A stretch of 64,000 nucleotides of DNA from JAFAXA01 sp963777325 (GCA_963777325.1 CAVZQE010000018.1:62001-126000); one strand, 5' to 3'. Counted from the stretch's first letter, positions 18,263-27,084 are shown. The notes: generated by a model from the sequence alone, not told the origin. Program-made: numbers and translations.

Positions 18263-18907
18263 TGGACCGCCTGCCCGCGGAGGCGGAGAACGCGTTCATT
18301 CCGCTCTCGGCGCTGCAGCACCATCTGTTCTGCCCGCGGCAGTGCGCCCTCATCCACGTCGAGCAGCTCTGGGCGGAAGACGCCGCCACGGCCGAGGGAC
18401 GGCTGCTGCACGAACGGCCCGATGCCGGCGGCCGCGAGACGCGTTCGGGCGTCCGCATCGGCCGGAACGTCGCCTTGCGCTCGCGGGCGCTCGGCGTCGC
18501 CGGCCGGGCCGATGTCGTCGAGTTCCGGGGCAGGCCGCCGAAGCCGTTCCCGGTCGAGTACAAGCGCGGCAGGCCGAAGCCGCATCGCGCCGACGAGGTC
18601 CAGCTCTGCGCCCAGGCGATCTGCCTCGAGGAAGCCTTCGGCGTTTTCGATCGGGGAAGGGGCGCTGTTTTACGGGGAGACGCGTCGTCGTCTGCCGGTC
18701 GCCTTCGACGCGCCGCTCCGCGCGCTCACGGCGAAGGTCGCCGCCGACGCAAGCGCCATGATAGCCGCCGGCCGGACGCCGGCGCCCGTTTACACGCGTG
18801 CCTGCCGCCGCTGCTCGCTGCAGGGTCTGTGTCAGCCGCGGCGCCTGGAGCGCTCGCCGGATGTCGGGCGTTGGCTGGAACGCCAGCTTGCCGCGCGGGA
18901 TGCCTGA
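18262..18907 (+). pseudogene. cas4: Type I-C cas4, single-base frameshift
   Basis: The first frame gives the RecB-like Cas4 N-terminus: LFCPRQCALIHVEQLW with cysteines at 24 and 28, and VEYKRGRPK with the catalytic Lys region. At TTTT (18644-18647) the family sequence switches frame: AFGV is followed in frame +1 by SIGEGALFYGETRRRLPVAF and ends with the cysteine cluster CRRCSLQGLC before a stop at 18905-18907. Removing one T restores a continuous Cas4 of about 215 residues. In the sequence as given, the first frame reads through into cas1, giving an N-Cas4/junk/Cas1 fusion frame. Cas4 sets PAM and spacer length during adaptation. A homopolymer sequencing error cannot be excluded. Confidence 0.8.
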
Positions 18908-18909
18908 CC

Positions 18910-19950
18910 GTGCGGCGCATGCTGAACACGATCTATGTCACCAGCGAGGGCGCCTGGCTGCGCAAGGACGGCGAGAATGTGGTCGTCGAGGTGGAGGGCG
19001 AGGAGCGGGGCCGGGCGCCGCTGCACATGTTGGACGGGATCGTCAGCTTCAGCCGCGCCGGCGCGTCGCCCTCGCTGCTCGGGGCCTGCGCCGCTGGCGG
19101 GATCACCGTGTCCTTGCTGGAACCGACCGGCCGGTTCCTCGTCCGCGTGGAAGGCGTTCGCACAGGCAACGTCCTGCTGCGACGGGCGCAGTTCCGCGCT
19201 TCCGAAGACCCGTCGCGCGCCGTGCCGATCGTGCGCGGCATCGTGGCCGGAAAGGCCGCAAACCAGCGCGCGGTCGTCCGGCGTGCGCTCCGCGATCACG
19301 GTCCTGGATTGGGCGAAGACGCCCGCGGCCGGCTGGCGGCGGCCGAGCGGCGCCTGACCGATGTCGCGCGCCGGGTGCTCCTGCCGGCTCAGATCGCTGT
19401 GCTGCGCGGGCTTGAGGGCGAAGCGGCGCTCGCCTATTTCGCAGTCTTCGGTGACCTCGTGCGCGTCGATGATCCTGCGTTCCGCTTCACGGGCCGTTCG
19501 CGGCGCCCGCCGCTCGACCGGTTGAACGCACTGTTGTCCTTTCTATACGCGATGCTGGGGCATGACTGCCGCTCGGCCCTTGAGGCGCACGGGCTCGACC
19601 CGCAGGTCGGCTTTCTCCACGCCGACCGGCCGGGCCGCGCCAGCCTTGCCCTGGATCTCATGGAGGAGATCCGGCCGGTGCTGGCAGATCGTCTCGCGCT
19701 CAGTCTCGTCAACCGGAGGCAGCTGACGGCCACGGATTTCGTCGTCGAGGAGGCGGGGGCGGTTCGCCTGACCGACGCCGCCCGCAAGCAGGTGCTGATC
19801 GCCTGGCAGGAGCGCAAGCGGGAGGAATTGCGCCACCCCTTCCTCGGCGAGACGGTTGCGCCGGGCATGGTCCCGTATGCGCAGGCACAATTGCTGGCGC
19901 GGCATCTGCGGGGCGACCTCGACGGCTACCCTCCCTTCATCTGGAGGTAG
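18910..19950 (+). CDS. cas1: Type I-C Cas1 integrase
   Basis: 346 residues from GTG 18910 (then RRMLNTIYVTSEGAWL), matching the usual I-C Cas1 start; ATG 18919 is an alternative. The metal-binding catalytic residues fall in GLEGEAALAYFAVFG (Glu), LHADRPGRASLALDLMEEI (Asp) and the conserved His of the segment between them (LGLDPQVGFLHADR-like context). The start lies three bases after the cas4 stop. Because the upstream cas4 frame shifts into this frame, a fused translation product is possible, but the independent start should still give native Cas1. Role: spacer integration together with Cas2. Confidence 0.94.
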   Translation: MRRMLNTIYVTSEGAWLRKDGENVVVEVEGEERGRAPLHMLDGIVSFSRAGASPSLLGACAAGGITVSLLEPTGRFLVRVEGVRTGNVLLRRAQFRASEDPSRAVPIVRGIVAGKAANQRAVVRRALRDHGPGLGEDARGRLAAAERRLTDVARRVLLPAQIAVLRGLEGEAALAYFAVFGDLVRVDDPAFRFTGRSRRPPLDRLNALLSFLYAMLGHDCRSALEAHGLDPQVGFLHADRPGRASLALDLMEEIRPVLADRLALSLVNRRQLTATDFVVEEAGAVRLTDAARKQVLIAWQERKREELRHPFLGETVAPGMVPYAQAQLLARHLRGDLDGYPPFIWR

Positions 19951-19956
19951 TTCGCC

Positions 19957-20247
19957 GTGCTGATGTTAATCACCTATGACGTAAGCACGATGACGGCGAC
20001 GGGTCGGCGACGACTTCGTCGCGTGGCACGCGCCTGTCTCGACCGTGGGCAGCGGGTGCAGAACTCGGTGTTCGAATGCGAGGTCGATCCGGCAGAGTGG
20101 ACCGCGCTTCGCGCGAGGTTGCTGGCCGAGATAGATCCGGGTACGGATAGCCTCCGTTTCTACCGGCTTGGCGCGGAGGGACGCCGCCGGGTCGAGCATG
20201 TCGGCGCGAAGCCCGTCGCGGACCTCGAGGGACCGCTCGTCATTTGA
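19957..20247 (+). CDS. cas2: Cas2 adaptation protein
   Basis: 96 residues from GTG 19957 with GGAGG upstream. It begins MLMLITYDVST with the conserved Asp of the first beta strand, followed by RRVARACLDRGQRVQNSVFECEV, the usual Cas2 pattern. It closes the operon six bases after cas1, and the CRISPR leader follows. Forms the Cas1-Cas2 integration complex. Confidence 0.95.
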   Translation: MLMLITYDVSTMTATGRRRLRRVARACLDRGQRVQNSVFECEVDPAEWTALRARLLAEIDPGTDSLRFYRLGAEGRRRVEHVGAKPVADLEGPLVI

Positions 20248-20432
20248 CTCCGTCCATGCGAACCTCGATTGCTCACGGCTCCCCTGGAAGGTTCGCGCGC
20301 ATCCTTTTTGGTGCCGATTGAGGCCTTTACCGGGTGCCGAGCGGCGCACCGGCTGGAATAGGGCATGGGCATGAGCCGGTTCGCGCGATTTCGCCTATTT
20401 CGTGTGTTCCTTGAAGACGTTAATCAGGAAGG
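20248..20432 (+). promoter_or_regulatory. CRISPR leader
   Basis: A 185-base non-coding stretch between cas2 and the first repeat, on the expected side given the repeat orientation (repeats end GAAAC on the plus strand). The last 60 bases are the most AT-rich part, ending TTGAAGACGTTAATCAGGAA directly before the first repeat. It should hold the array promoter and the Cas1-Cas2 anchoring sequence; no clear -35/-10 pair is visible. Confidence 0.7.
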
Positions 20433-21784
20433 GTCGCTCCCTGCACGGGAGCGCGGATCGAAACATTGCCTCGATCGGCGGCGTGTTTGGCAAAGCTGGT
20501 CGCTCCCTGCACGGGAGCGCGGATCGAAACTCAGCTAGATTGGACGAAGTTCTAACCGAACTCAAGTCGCTCCCTGCACGGGAGCGCGGATCGAAACATC
20601 TGCTCAATCTGGCGCTTCGCCTGCGCGAGTGTCGCTCCCTGCACGGGAGCGCGGATCGAAACGGGCGATGGGGCCTGCTGAGTGGGAACGATACGGAGGT
20701 CGCTCCCTGCACGGGAGCGCGGATCGAAACCCGACGGCGCCGACGACACGCGTTGCGTCCGTCGTCGCTCCCTGCACGGGAGCGCGGATCGAAACGCTGG
20801 CGGAAAGGGCCGAGGTCGAGGAGATCAGGGTCGCTCCCTGCACGGGAGCGCGGATCGAAACGCTGACATCATGCCCGCCGACCGTGAAGGTCCGGTCGCT
20901 CCCTGCACGGGAGCGCGGATCGAAACCGATGAGGGTGAGCACCGGCTTGGCGCTGCAGTCGCTCCCTGCACGGGAGCGCGGATCGAAACCGCAGTTGCGC
21001 GAGGTGATTGACCGGACGCGTGCGTCGCTCCCTGCACGGGAGCGCGGATCGAAACGGTGGCATTCCCATCCGTGTCCATCAACCCTTGAGTCGCTCCCTG
21101 CACGGGAGCGCGGATCGAAACAACGCTCGCCACTGAGACCGCGCCGTCGCCAAGTGTCGCTCCCTGCACGGGAGCGCGGATCGAAACAAGCAGGCCACTG
21201 ATAGTTGTTGTCGCTATCGCCGCTGGTCGCTCCCTGCACGGGAGCGCGGATCGAAACATCACGCCGCACTATTACGATCCGATCGCGACGGTCGCTCCCT
21301 GCACGGGAGCGCGGATCGAAACGTCTCATCGATCCATGCCCGCTCCAACATCAGTCGTCGCTCTCTGCACGGGAGCGCGGATCGAAACGCCGCATCGTGG
21401 AAGCCATGATCGAGCATGGAGTGTCGCTCCCTGCACGGGAGCGCGGATCGAAACTGCCCGCAACAGGCAGCACCTGCGGCGGGTATAGTCGCTCCCTGCA
21501 CGGGAGCGCGGATCGAAACGACGAGCACGGCCGGGCGGTGCGGGTGACGCGCGGGTCGCTCCCTGCACGGGAGCGCGGATCGAAACGTGCTCGGCGTCCT
21601 GGTCCGGCTCGTGGTCGGGGGTCGCTCCCTGCACGGGAGCGCGGATCGAAACACGAATACGGCTGGCGTTGTCCGATGCAGCCGGCGTCGCTCCCTGCAC
21701 GGGAGCGCGGATCGAAACCTGACGAGAGCGTGCCCCCGGCGGCGGTCGTGTAGTCGCTCCCTGCACGGGAGCGCGGATCGAAAC
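20433..21784 (+). CRISPR. Type I-C CRISPR array, 21 repeats and 20 spacers
   Basis: Repeat unit of 32 bases starting GTCGCTCCCTGCACGGG and ending GCGCGGATCGAAAC. The inverted GCTCCC/GGGAGC around TGCAC forms the I-C hairpin processed by Cas5c. Repeat starts: 20433, 20499, 20566, 20631, 20699, 20764, 20830, 20895, 20958, 21024, 21090, 21156, 21226, 21291, 21357, 21423, 21488, 21555, 21621, 21687, 21753. Spacers are 31-38 bases, mostly 33-35. All repeats are identical except the fifteenth (21357), which has C to T at its eighth base; even the last repeat is intact. All spacers differ from one another on reading. Open frames running through the array are artefacts. Confidence 0.99.
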
Positions 21785-22106
21785 TCCACTCGTACGCCGC
21801 GCCGCCACGGACCGGAAGAAAGGCGCGAGCGAGACGCGGCCGGCCAGCAACCTGTTCGTGAATGATCGGCGCGGAACCGAACACCGGATGGCTTGATGGC
21901 TGTTTGGCGCTGGACGCCAAGGCCCTCATCCGCACTGGCGAGGACGCGGACGGGAAGCCGCTCGCCTCGCCGTTCGGCACGACGCTGCCCGGCATCTACG
22001 TGGGCGCCGACGTGCGCTCAGGCTCGGTCAAGCGGGCGCCGTCCGCGTGGGCGAGGGCTCGGCGGTGATCCACTCTGTGCATCAGCTCCTCTCGCCCGGA
22101 ACCTGA
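21785..22106 (+). pseudogene. 3' relic of a thioredoxin-reductase-like FAD oxidoreductase
   Basis: Directly after the last repeat, three frame segments line up as the C-terminal quarter of a TrxB-like flavoprotein: SETRPASNLFV, then MIGAEPNTGWLDGCLALDAK to ADVRSGSVKRAPSA, then VGEGSAVIHSVHQLL ending at 22106. The last two correspond to the conserved NAD/FAD-domain end (normally GDVRSGSVKRVASAVGEG). One extra A near 21860 and one missing G near 22046 explain the two frame changes. The 5' part of the gene is absent: the relic begins at the CRISPR boundary. Confidence 0.72.
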
Positions 22107-22118
22107 CGCCTTCCGAAG

Positions 22119-22319
22119 CTATCGCGCGCGCGGATTTTCTGGCTTGCGGGCGGCCGGGCTGATCTCGCGCTTGGGCTCGCGATACGTCACGGGGACGCGG
22201 GACGCTGGGGGACGCGTCGAGAACGCCACATTCAGCGCCGCAGCCCGGCTGCGCGGGGTGACGTCGTGGGAGGGTGACGGCGGCGGCAGCGGGGCATTGC
22301 CATATCGAGCGACGGACAT
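22119..22319 (-). CDS. Possible small hypothetical protein
   Basis: A 66-residue frame starting MSVARYGNAPLPPPSPSHD, preceded by a strong AAGGGAGG ribosome site six bases from the ATG. The sequence is Pro/Arg-rich with no recognised domain. The good RBS is the only support. The surrounding 350-base stretch (22107-22459) shows nothing else and may be decayed sequence. Confidence 0.3.
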   Translation of the reverse strand: MSVARYGNAPLPPPSPSHDVTPRSRAAALNVAFSTRPPASRVPVTYREPKREISPAARKPENPRAR

Positions 22320-22459
22320 GTGTGCCTCCCTTCTCTGTTGTCGGACGCATATGATCCGGGACGGCCGTCGAACCAAGAGCACATGCGCAACGATGCCGTT
22401 TTTGCGGCGCCGCCAAGGCTTGGGCTCGCCGGGCCAGACTGGCTAGGTGGCGAAGCAGC

Positions 22460-23452
22460 CTACTCTCCGGCGTCTCCGCCCAACCGTTTGCCGGCCGCCG
22501 CGAAGACGCGCGTTTCGCCGAAGCCGAGCGTCCCGAAGCCCGGGACGCTCGCCGCGCGGGTCGCCGCCGCCAGCGCGTGGACCGGCGCGTCGATCGCCTC
22601 GTCCGTGAGCTGGAACGTGCCGAAATGCATGCCGACCGACCATCGCGCCCCGAGCGCCGCGTGCGCCTGCACCGCTTCCGCGGGGTTCATGTGGACCGCC
22701 CGCATCAGCCAGCGCGGCTCGTAGGCGCCGATCGGCAGCAGCGCCAGATCCGGCGCTCCGAGCCGCCCCCGGATCTCTCGCCAATGCGGCCCGGCCGCGG
22801 AATCGCCCGCGAACAGGATCTGTCCCGCCTCGGCGCGGAGCATGAAGCCGCCCCAGAGCGTGCGGTTGCGGTCGAACGGCGTGCGGGCAGAGAAGTGGCG
22901 GGCCGGCGTGCCGGTAACGCGAAGCGCGCCGAGCCTCGCCTCCTGCCACCAGTCGAGCTCGATTGCGTCGATCCCGAACCCGCGCAGGATGCGGGCGTTG
23001 CCGGGCATTGTCACGAAAAGCGGAGCATGCCGCCGCCTCAGTTCGCGCAGGCTTGGCCGGTCCATATGGTCGTAGTGGTTGTGCGAGAGCAGCACGATGT
23101 CCGGGCGCGGCAGATCGGCGAGCGCGATGCCGGGTGGCCGCGCCCGCTTCGGCCCGGCCCAGGAGAGAGGAGAGCAGCGCTGGCTGAAGATCGGGTCGGT
23201 CAGCACGACCGTTTCGGGGAGGCGGATGAGGAACGTCGCGTGATTGATGAAGGTGACGGCGGCGGTTCCGGGCGCGACGGTCGCGGGCGGCGGTGGAAAA
23301 TCCGGGTCGGGCGGCGGCTTGGGCCAGGGCGTTCGCCGGCCCCGCAGCCGCCACCGCAGCACGTCGAGGAGGCCGCGGACCTGACCGCCGCTCCCAGGGT
23401 TGAAGAACCGCCCCCCGTCGCAGTGATCCGACCGCTCGTATTGCGGGCTCAT
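22460..23452 (-). CDS. MBL-fold metallo-hydrolase (NAPE-PLD/UlaG-like)
   Basis: 330 residues. The metallo-beta-lactamase core begins near residue 62 (VTFINHATFLIRL) and shows the HxHxDH motif at H124-H126-D128-H129 (SHNHYDHMD), a third His in TPARHFSAR, the bridging Asp in LFAGDSA and the final His in VGMHFGTF. The FINHATFLI and PARHFSARTPFDRN segments fit the group that includes N-acylphosphatidylethanolamine-hydrolysing phospholipase D. No signal peptide is obvious. It is alone on this strand, about 75 bases downstream of the convergently oriented neighbour region. The true substrate is unknown. Confidence 0.86.
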   Translation of the reverse strand: MSPQYERSDHCDGGRFFNPGSGGQVRGLLDVLRWRLRGRRTPWPKPPPDPDFPPPPATVAPGTAAVTFINHATFLIRLPETVVLTDPIFSQRCSPLSWAGPKRARPPGIALADLPRPDIVLLSHNHYDHMDRPSLRELRRRHAPLFVTMPGNARILRGFGIDAIELDWWQEARLGALRVTGTPARHFSARTPFDRNRTLWGGFMLRAEAGQILFAGDSAAGPHWREIRGRLGAPDLALLPIGAYEPRWLMRAVHMNPAEAVQAHAALGARWSVGMHFGTFQLTDEAIDAPVHALAAATRAASVPGFGTLGFGETRVFAAAGKRLGGDAGE

Positions 23453-23527
23453 CCAAAGTTACTCAGGCCCGGAAGCCCGGTTTGCAAGCAGTCCCGCGTT
23501 TCGGCCGGGGTTAAGGCGTGCGCGACC

Positions 23528-24931
23528 TCATGACCGCGCCGCTCCGGCGGCGGCCAGGCTCTCCGCCCGCAGCCGGTCGTATTCCGGCTTCGCGACGGGA
23601 ACGGCGTCCGGGTGCCCGAGATCGTCCAGGTGGACCCGGTAGGTCTCCCGCGCCGTCCAGGCGGCGATCGCGCAGATGATGGTGATGCCGAAGGTGAGCG
23701 CGCCGATGGTGAGCGGGACGTTGGTCGAGCCGGGCGGCGCGACCGCCGCGAACAGCGCCGGCAGCAGGGCCGTAATGGTCGTGCCGGTGTTCTGCGAGAT
23801 CGCCATTCCCGAGACCCGGCTGCGGGTCTGGAACAGCTCGGGATAGAAGCTCGGGAAGATCGCGTTATAGCCCTGATAGACGACGCCCCACATCAGCAGC
23901 GAGATGATGATCGCGAGCCAGAGGCTGTGGATGCTGATCGCGTAGAGGTAGACGAAGGACAGCAGGCCCGAGACGAGCGCGCCGACGATGATGGGCGGCC
24001 TGCGGCCGATTCTGTCCGACAGGTTGCCGACATAGGGAATGACGATGATTGCCACGATATTGCCGACCACCGGAATCCAGAGATAGACGTCGGGGTGGAA
24101 GCCGATCCCGTACGCGGGCTGCACCGCGTAGGCCGCGCCGAAGATCGTCGCGACCACCGGGATGACGTTCATCAGCGACATGCAAACTACGCGCAGCATG
24201 TCCGGCCAGCTGAGCTGGAACGCCTGGATGATCGGCGCCTTGGGCACTGCGCCGTGGGCGCCCTCCTCGGCGAAGGCTGGGGTTTCCTCGACCTCGCGAC
24301 GGATGATGTAGCCGGCGATGATCACGACGACGCTGAGCAGGAAGGGAATGCGCCAGCCCCAGGCGAAGAACGCATCGTGCGGCATGAACGCCGCGAGCGG
24401 CAGGAAAACGGCGGCGGCGAAGATCTGACCGGCCTGCACGCCCTGCAGGGTGAAGCTGGCGAAGAAGCCGCGCCGGCCGAATGGCGCGTGTTCGAGGATC
24501 ATTGAACTGGCGCCGGAAATCTCGCCAGCCACCGCGAAGCCCTGGATGAGCCGCAGGACGACGAGCAGCACCGGCGCGAGATAGCCAACCGACTGGTAGG
24601 TCGGCAGGATGCCGACGGCCATCGTCGAGAAACCCATGAGGAACATGCAGACGAGCAGCACCGTCTTGCGGCCGTGCGTGTCGCCCCAGTGCCCGAGCAC
24701 GAAGGCGCCGATCGGCCTTGCGACGTAGCCGACGCCGTAGGTCGCGAGCGAAGCGACGATGGCGATCGTCGGATCGCCCTTGGGGAAGAAAATCTGCGGG
24801 AAGATCAGGGACGCGGCCGTCGCGTATATGAAGAAGTCGTAGTATTCGAGCGCCGAGCCGATCCAGCCGCTGGCGGCCGCCTTCTTCGACTGACGCGTGC
24901 CGTGCGGCTCATGGTCCGAGGCTGTGGCCAT
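23528..24931 (-). CDS. MFS metabolite:proton symporter (MHS/ShiA-ProP type)
   Basis: 467 residues with twelve predicted membrane helices. The N-terminal SGWIGSALEYYDFFIYATAA motif and the loop LGHWGDTHGRKTVLL are characteristic of the metabolite:H+ symporter subfamily (shikimate, proline/betaine, alpha-ketoglutarate carriers). RLIQGFAVAGEISGA and WRIPFLLSV are further subfamily marks. The substrate is presumably a small organic acid or zwitterion; no catabolic genes are adjacent to define it. Confidence 0.88.
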   Translation of the reverse strand: MATASDHEPHGTRQSKKAAASGWIGSALEYYDFFIYATAASLIFPQIFFPKGDPTIAIVASLATYGVGYVARPIGAFVLGHWGDTHGRKTVLLVCMFLMGFSTMAVGILPTYQSVGYLAPVLLVVLRLIQGFAVAGEISGASSMILEHAPFGRRGFFASFTLQGVQAGQIFAAAVFLPLAAFMPHDAFFAWGWRIPFLLSVVVIIAGYIIRREVEETPAFAEEGAHGAVPKAPIIQAFQLSWPDMLRVVCMSLMNVIPVVATIFGAAYAVQPAYGIGFHPDVYLWIPVVGNIVAIIVIPYVGNLSDRIGRRPPIIVGALVSGLLSFVYLYAISIHSLWLAIIISLLMWGVVYQGYNAIFPSFYPELFQTRSRVSGMAISQNTGTTITALLPALFAAVAPPGSTNVPLTIGALTFGITIICAIAAWTARETYRVHLDDLGHPDAVPVAKPEYDRLRAESLAAAGAARS

Positions 24932-25147
24932 TCGGATTTTCCTCCACCGTTCGTTGATCGAAGCAATATGGCTTCATTCCAAAAATGGCTTCGACGGCGT
25001 TCTCGTTGACCTGTCCGACCACGTAAGCCGTTTCGAGACAAATTCGCTCCTTACTCCGGCCCCGCAGATTTGTCATGGCGGGCTTTGCCGCGCTGGCTTG
25101 GAGAACCCAGGGAGATTGCGGGAGGCCGTTGCCTCTGAGCGGCAGAG

Positions 25148-25774
25148 TTACCGCCGCGACAGCGCGAGTCTCGCTCCGAACATTAGGAACACGCAGCCGG
25201 TGACGCGGTCGGCGGCTCTGATGACGGCGGGCCGTCGCAGCCATCGCCGGAGCGGGCGGGTCGCGGAGATCAGGCCAGCGAACCACGCGAGCCCCAAGAC
25301 GCCGTGCAGGGAAGCGAGCAGCAGCGTGTAGCCGACGATCGGCGCCGTCGCGGGCACGAATTGCGGCAGGAAGGACACGTAGAACACGCCGATTTTGGGA
25401 TTGAGCAGGTTTTGCAGCAATCCCCGCGCGAACCAGCCCAGCCTCGGCGCGTCCGGTCCGCTCCCCGTCTCCATCGCGAACCGCCCGCGCGGCCGCAGCA
25501 GCATGCGAAGCCCCATCCACGAGAGGTACGCGGCGCCGGCCCATTGCAGCAGCGCGAACGCTGTCTCCGACGCGGCGAGCAGGGCGCCGAGACCGACCGC
25601 GACCGCCACCCCCCAGAGCAGGCAGCCGACGACGACGCCCACGGCGGCGCGCGCGGCCGCGGCCGGGCCGGCCGCCGCCGCGGTGCGCAGCACGAGCGCC
25701 GTGTCGAGGCCCGGGGTGATCGTGAGCAGCCCGGCGGCGAGGGAGAAGGAGAGCAGCGACTGCGCGACCGTCAT
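25148..25774 (-). CDS. LysE/RhtB-family exporter
   Basis: 208 residues, six predicted membrane helices. The signature GLLTITPGLDTALVLRTA sits at 15-32, with PGLD in place of the commoner PGPD, followed by a glycine-rich second helix and GAAYLSWMGLRMLL. NLLNPKIGVFYVSFLPQFVP is the conserved third block. The family exports amino acids or homoserine lactone-like solutes from the cytoplasm. It precedes secB-proximal genes on the same strand; 215 bases of non-coding DNA separate it from the MFS gene. Confidence 0.9.
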   Translation of the reverse strand: MTVAQSLLSFSLAAGLLTITPGLDTALVLRTAAAAGPAAAARAAVGVVVGCLLWGVAVAVGLGALLAASETAFALLQWAGAAYLSWMGLRMLLRPRGRFAMETGSGPDAPRLGWFARGLLQNLLNPKIGVFYVSFLPQFVPATAPIVGYTLLLASLHGVLGLAWFAGLISATRPLRRWLRRPAVIRAADRVTGCVFLMFGARLALSRR

Positions 25775-25799
25775 AGAACCGCGCTGCGTCCACCTTGCC

Positions 25800-26372
25800 T
25801 CAGTTGGCGAGCGGCGCCTGAGGTTGCGGCTGGCCGCCGCGCCTGGACTGCCAGAGCGCGACGAAATCCACGGGCTGGAGCATCACGGGCGGAAAACCGC
25901 CGTCCCGGGTGATGTCGGCCAGGATGTTGCGGGCGAACGGGAACAGGATGCGCGGACACTCGACCAGCAGCACCGGCTCGACCGCGTTCTCGGGCAGGTT
26001 GGTCAGCGTGAACACGCCGGCATAGGAGAGTTCGGCGACGAAGACGGTGGCAGGGGGGGAAGATTGCTGGCCGGCGGCGGCCGGGGCTGCGTTCTGTCCA
26101 TTGCCTCCTTGACCAGCGGCGGCCGGGTTCTGGCCTTCCTGAGCTTCGGCGCGGACCAGCAGCGTCACCTCGAAGACGTCCTGGTTCTCCTGGAGCCGGC
26201 GGGCCTGGACGTCGAGATTGATGCTCACCGTCGGCTGGCTGCGCAGGGTCGTGTAGATCTGAGGCGCGTTCGGCACCTCGAAGGACATGTCCTTCACGTA
26301 CTGGATGTTGACCACGAGCGGCATCGGCTGCCCCTGCTCGGTGCCGGTCGGCGGGGTGGTTGCCTCGGACAT
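25800..26372 (-). CDS. secB: SecB protein-export chaperone with a low-complexity insertion
   Basis: 190 residues from the ATG of MSEATTPPTG, preceded by GGAGCG. SecB landmarks: VNIQYVKDMSFEVPNAP (21-37), then a beta sheet region, AELSYAGVFTL (113-123) and CPRILFPFARNILADITRDGGFPP, which shapes the tetramer and the SecA-binding face. Between the second and third strands (about 79-108) lies a Gln/Asn/Gly/Ala-rich insert of about 30 residues absent from typical SecB proteins of 150-165 residues. The chaperone keeps preproteins unfolded for SecA. Confidence 0.93.
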   Translation of the reverse strand: MSEATTPPTGTEQGQPMPLVVNIQYVKDMSFEVPNAPQIYTTLRSQPTVSINLDVQARRLQENQDVFEVTLLVRAEAQEGQNPAAAGQGGNGQNAAPAAAGQQSSPPATVFVAELSYAGVFTLTNLPENAVEPVLLVECPRILFPFARNILADITRDGGFPPVMLQPVDFVALWQSRRGGQPQPQAPLAN

Positions 26373-26471
26373 GACGCGCTCCATTGCATGCAGCCCGGCG
26401 GCCCGCCGGACGGCCGCGCCGGTAGCATACCCCGCGCAGGACCGCTACCCTGGCAGGCAGTCCACGCTCTG

Positions 26472-26849
26472 TCAGGCAGACTTGGCCGCCGCCTGGGCAA
26501 GCTGCCGGTCCAACGTAACCAGTTCGGCCCCAAGCTGCCGCGCGAGCCAGAGATAGCTCGCGTCGTAGGCAGTCAGACCCGTTTCGGCCGCGAGATCGAG
26601 TGCGCCGTCGTGATCGATTTCGATCTCCTCTACGCCAAGCCTGGAGCGCAGGCCGAACGCGGCCATGAGACCCGCCTTCTGCTCCGGATGCCGCCGGGCC
26701 TTGACCAAGCATACATTCGCCAACTCGAAGGTGAGAAGGCCGGGCGCGGTCAGGCGCGCCCCGGCAAGTTGCTCCGCGACGATTTCGGCTTGCGGCTCGC
26801 CGAAAAGGAAAGCGGCGAGCGCTGACGCGTCCAGCACCTTAACGGCCAT
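26472..26849 (-). CDS. vapC: PIN-domain ribonuclease toxin (VapC/FitB-like)
   Basis: 125 residues making one PIN domain. The acidic metal site is complete: D7 (VLDASAL), E42 (LLTFELANV), D96 (TAYDASYLWLA) and D114 (LVTLDRQLA). The start overlaps the antitoxin end by 11 bases, the usual toxin-antitoxin coupling. Such toxins cleave tRNA or rRNA when the labile antitoxin is degraded. It appears intact. Confidence 0.88.
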   Translation of the reverse strand: MAVKVLDASALAAFLFGEPQAEIVAEQLAGARLTAPGLLTFELANVCLVKARRHPEQKAGLMAAFGLRSRLGVEEIEIDHDGALDLAAETGLTAYDASYLWLARQLGAELVTLDRQLAQAAAKSA

Positions 26850-27069
26850 CGCGGTCTGCGCGGATCAGGTCGGCGGCCTCCGACGGCGTGCTTACTCCGA
26901 TTCGACGAATCTCGGCGAGAAGGTCGTGCGGGCTCGCGCGGCGATCCTCCCGAACCGCTGCCTCGATGATGGCCATCAACTCCCCTTGCAGGGAGCGATG
27001 ATGGCGCTCCGCCCGGTTGCGCAAACGGCGCACGACGTCCTCGGGGGCGTTCTTGATCGACAGGTTCAC
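26839..27069 (-). CDS. vapB: Ribbon-helix-helix antitoxin (FitA/VapB-like)
   Basis: 76 residues if started at the GTG at 27069, which has GGAGG five bases upstream; a GTG at 27075 is too close to that site. The N-terminus NLSIKNAPEDVVRRLRNRAER is the Arc-type DNA-binding strand and helix, and the C-terminal half (HDLLAEIRRIGVSTP) would wrap the toxin. An inverted repeat at 27085-27101 just upstream is the probable operator, so autorepression by the pair is likely. Confidence 0.85.
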   Translation of the reverse strand: MNLSIKNAPEDVVRRLRNRAERHHRSLQGELMAIIEAAVREDRRASPHDLLAEIRRIGVSTPSEAADLIRADRDGR

Positions 27070-27084
27070 GAGCACCTCCGAAAC

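Noticed and set aside
20402..21789. Several open frames through the CRISPR array with repeated RSLPARERGSK-type peptides
   Set aside because: The repetition comes from the 32-base repeat; these are not proteins.
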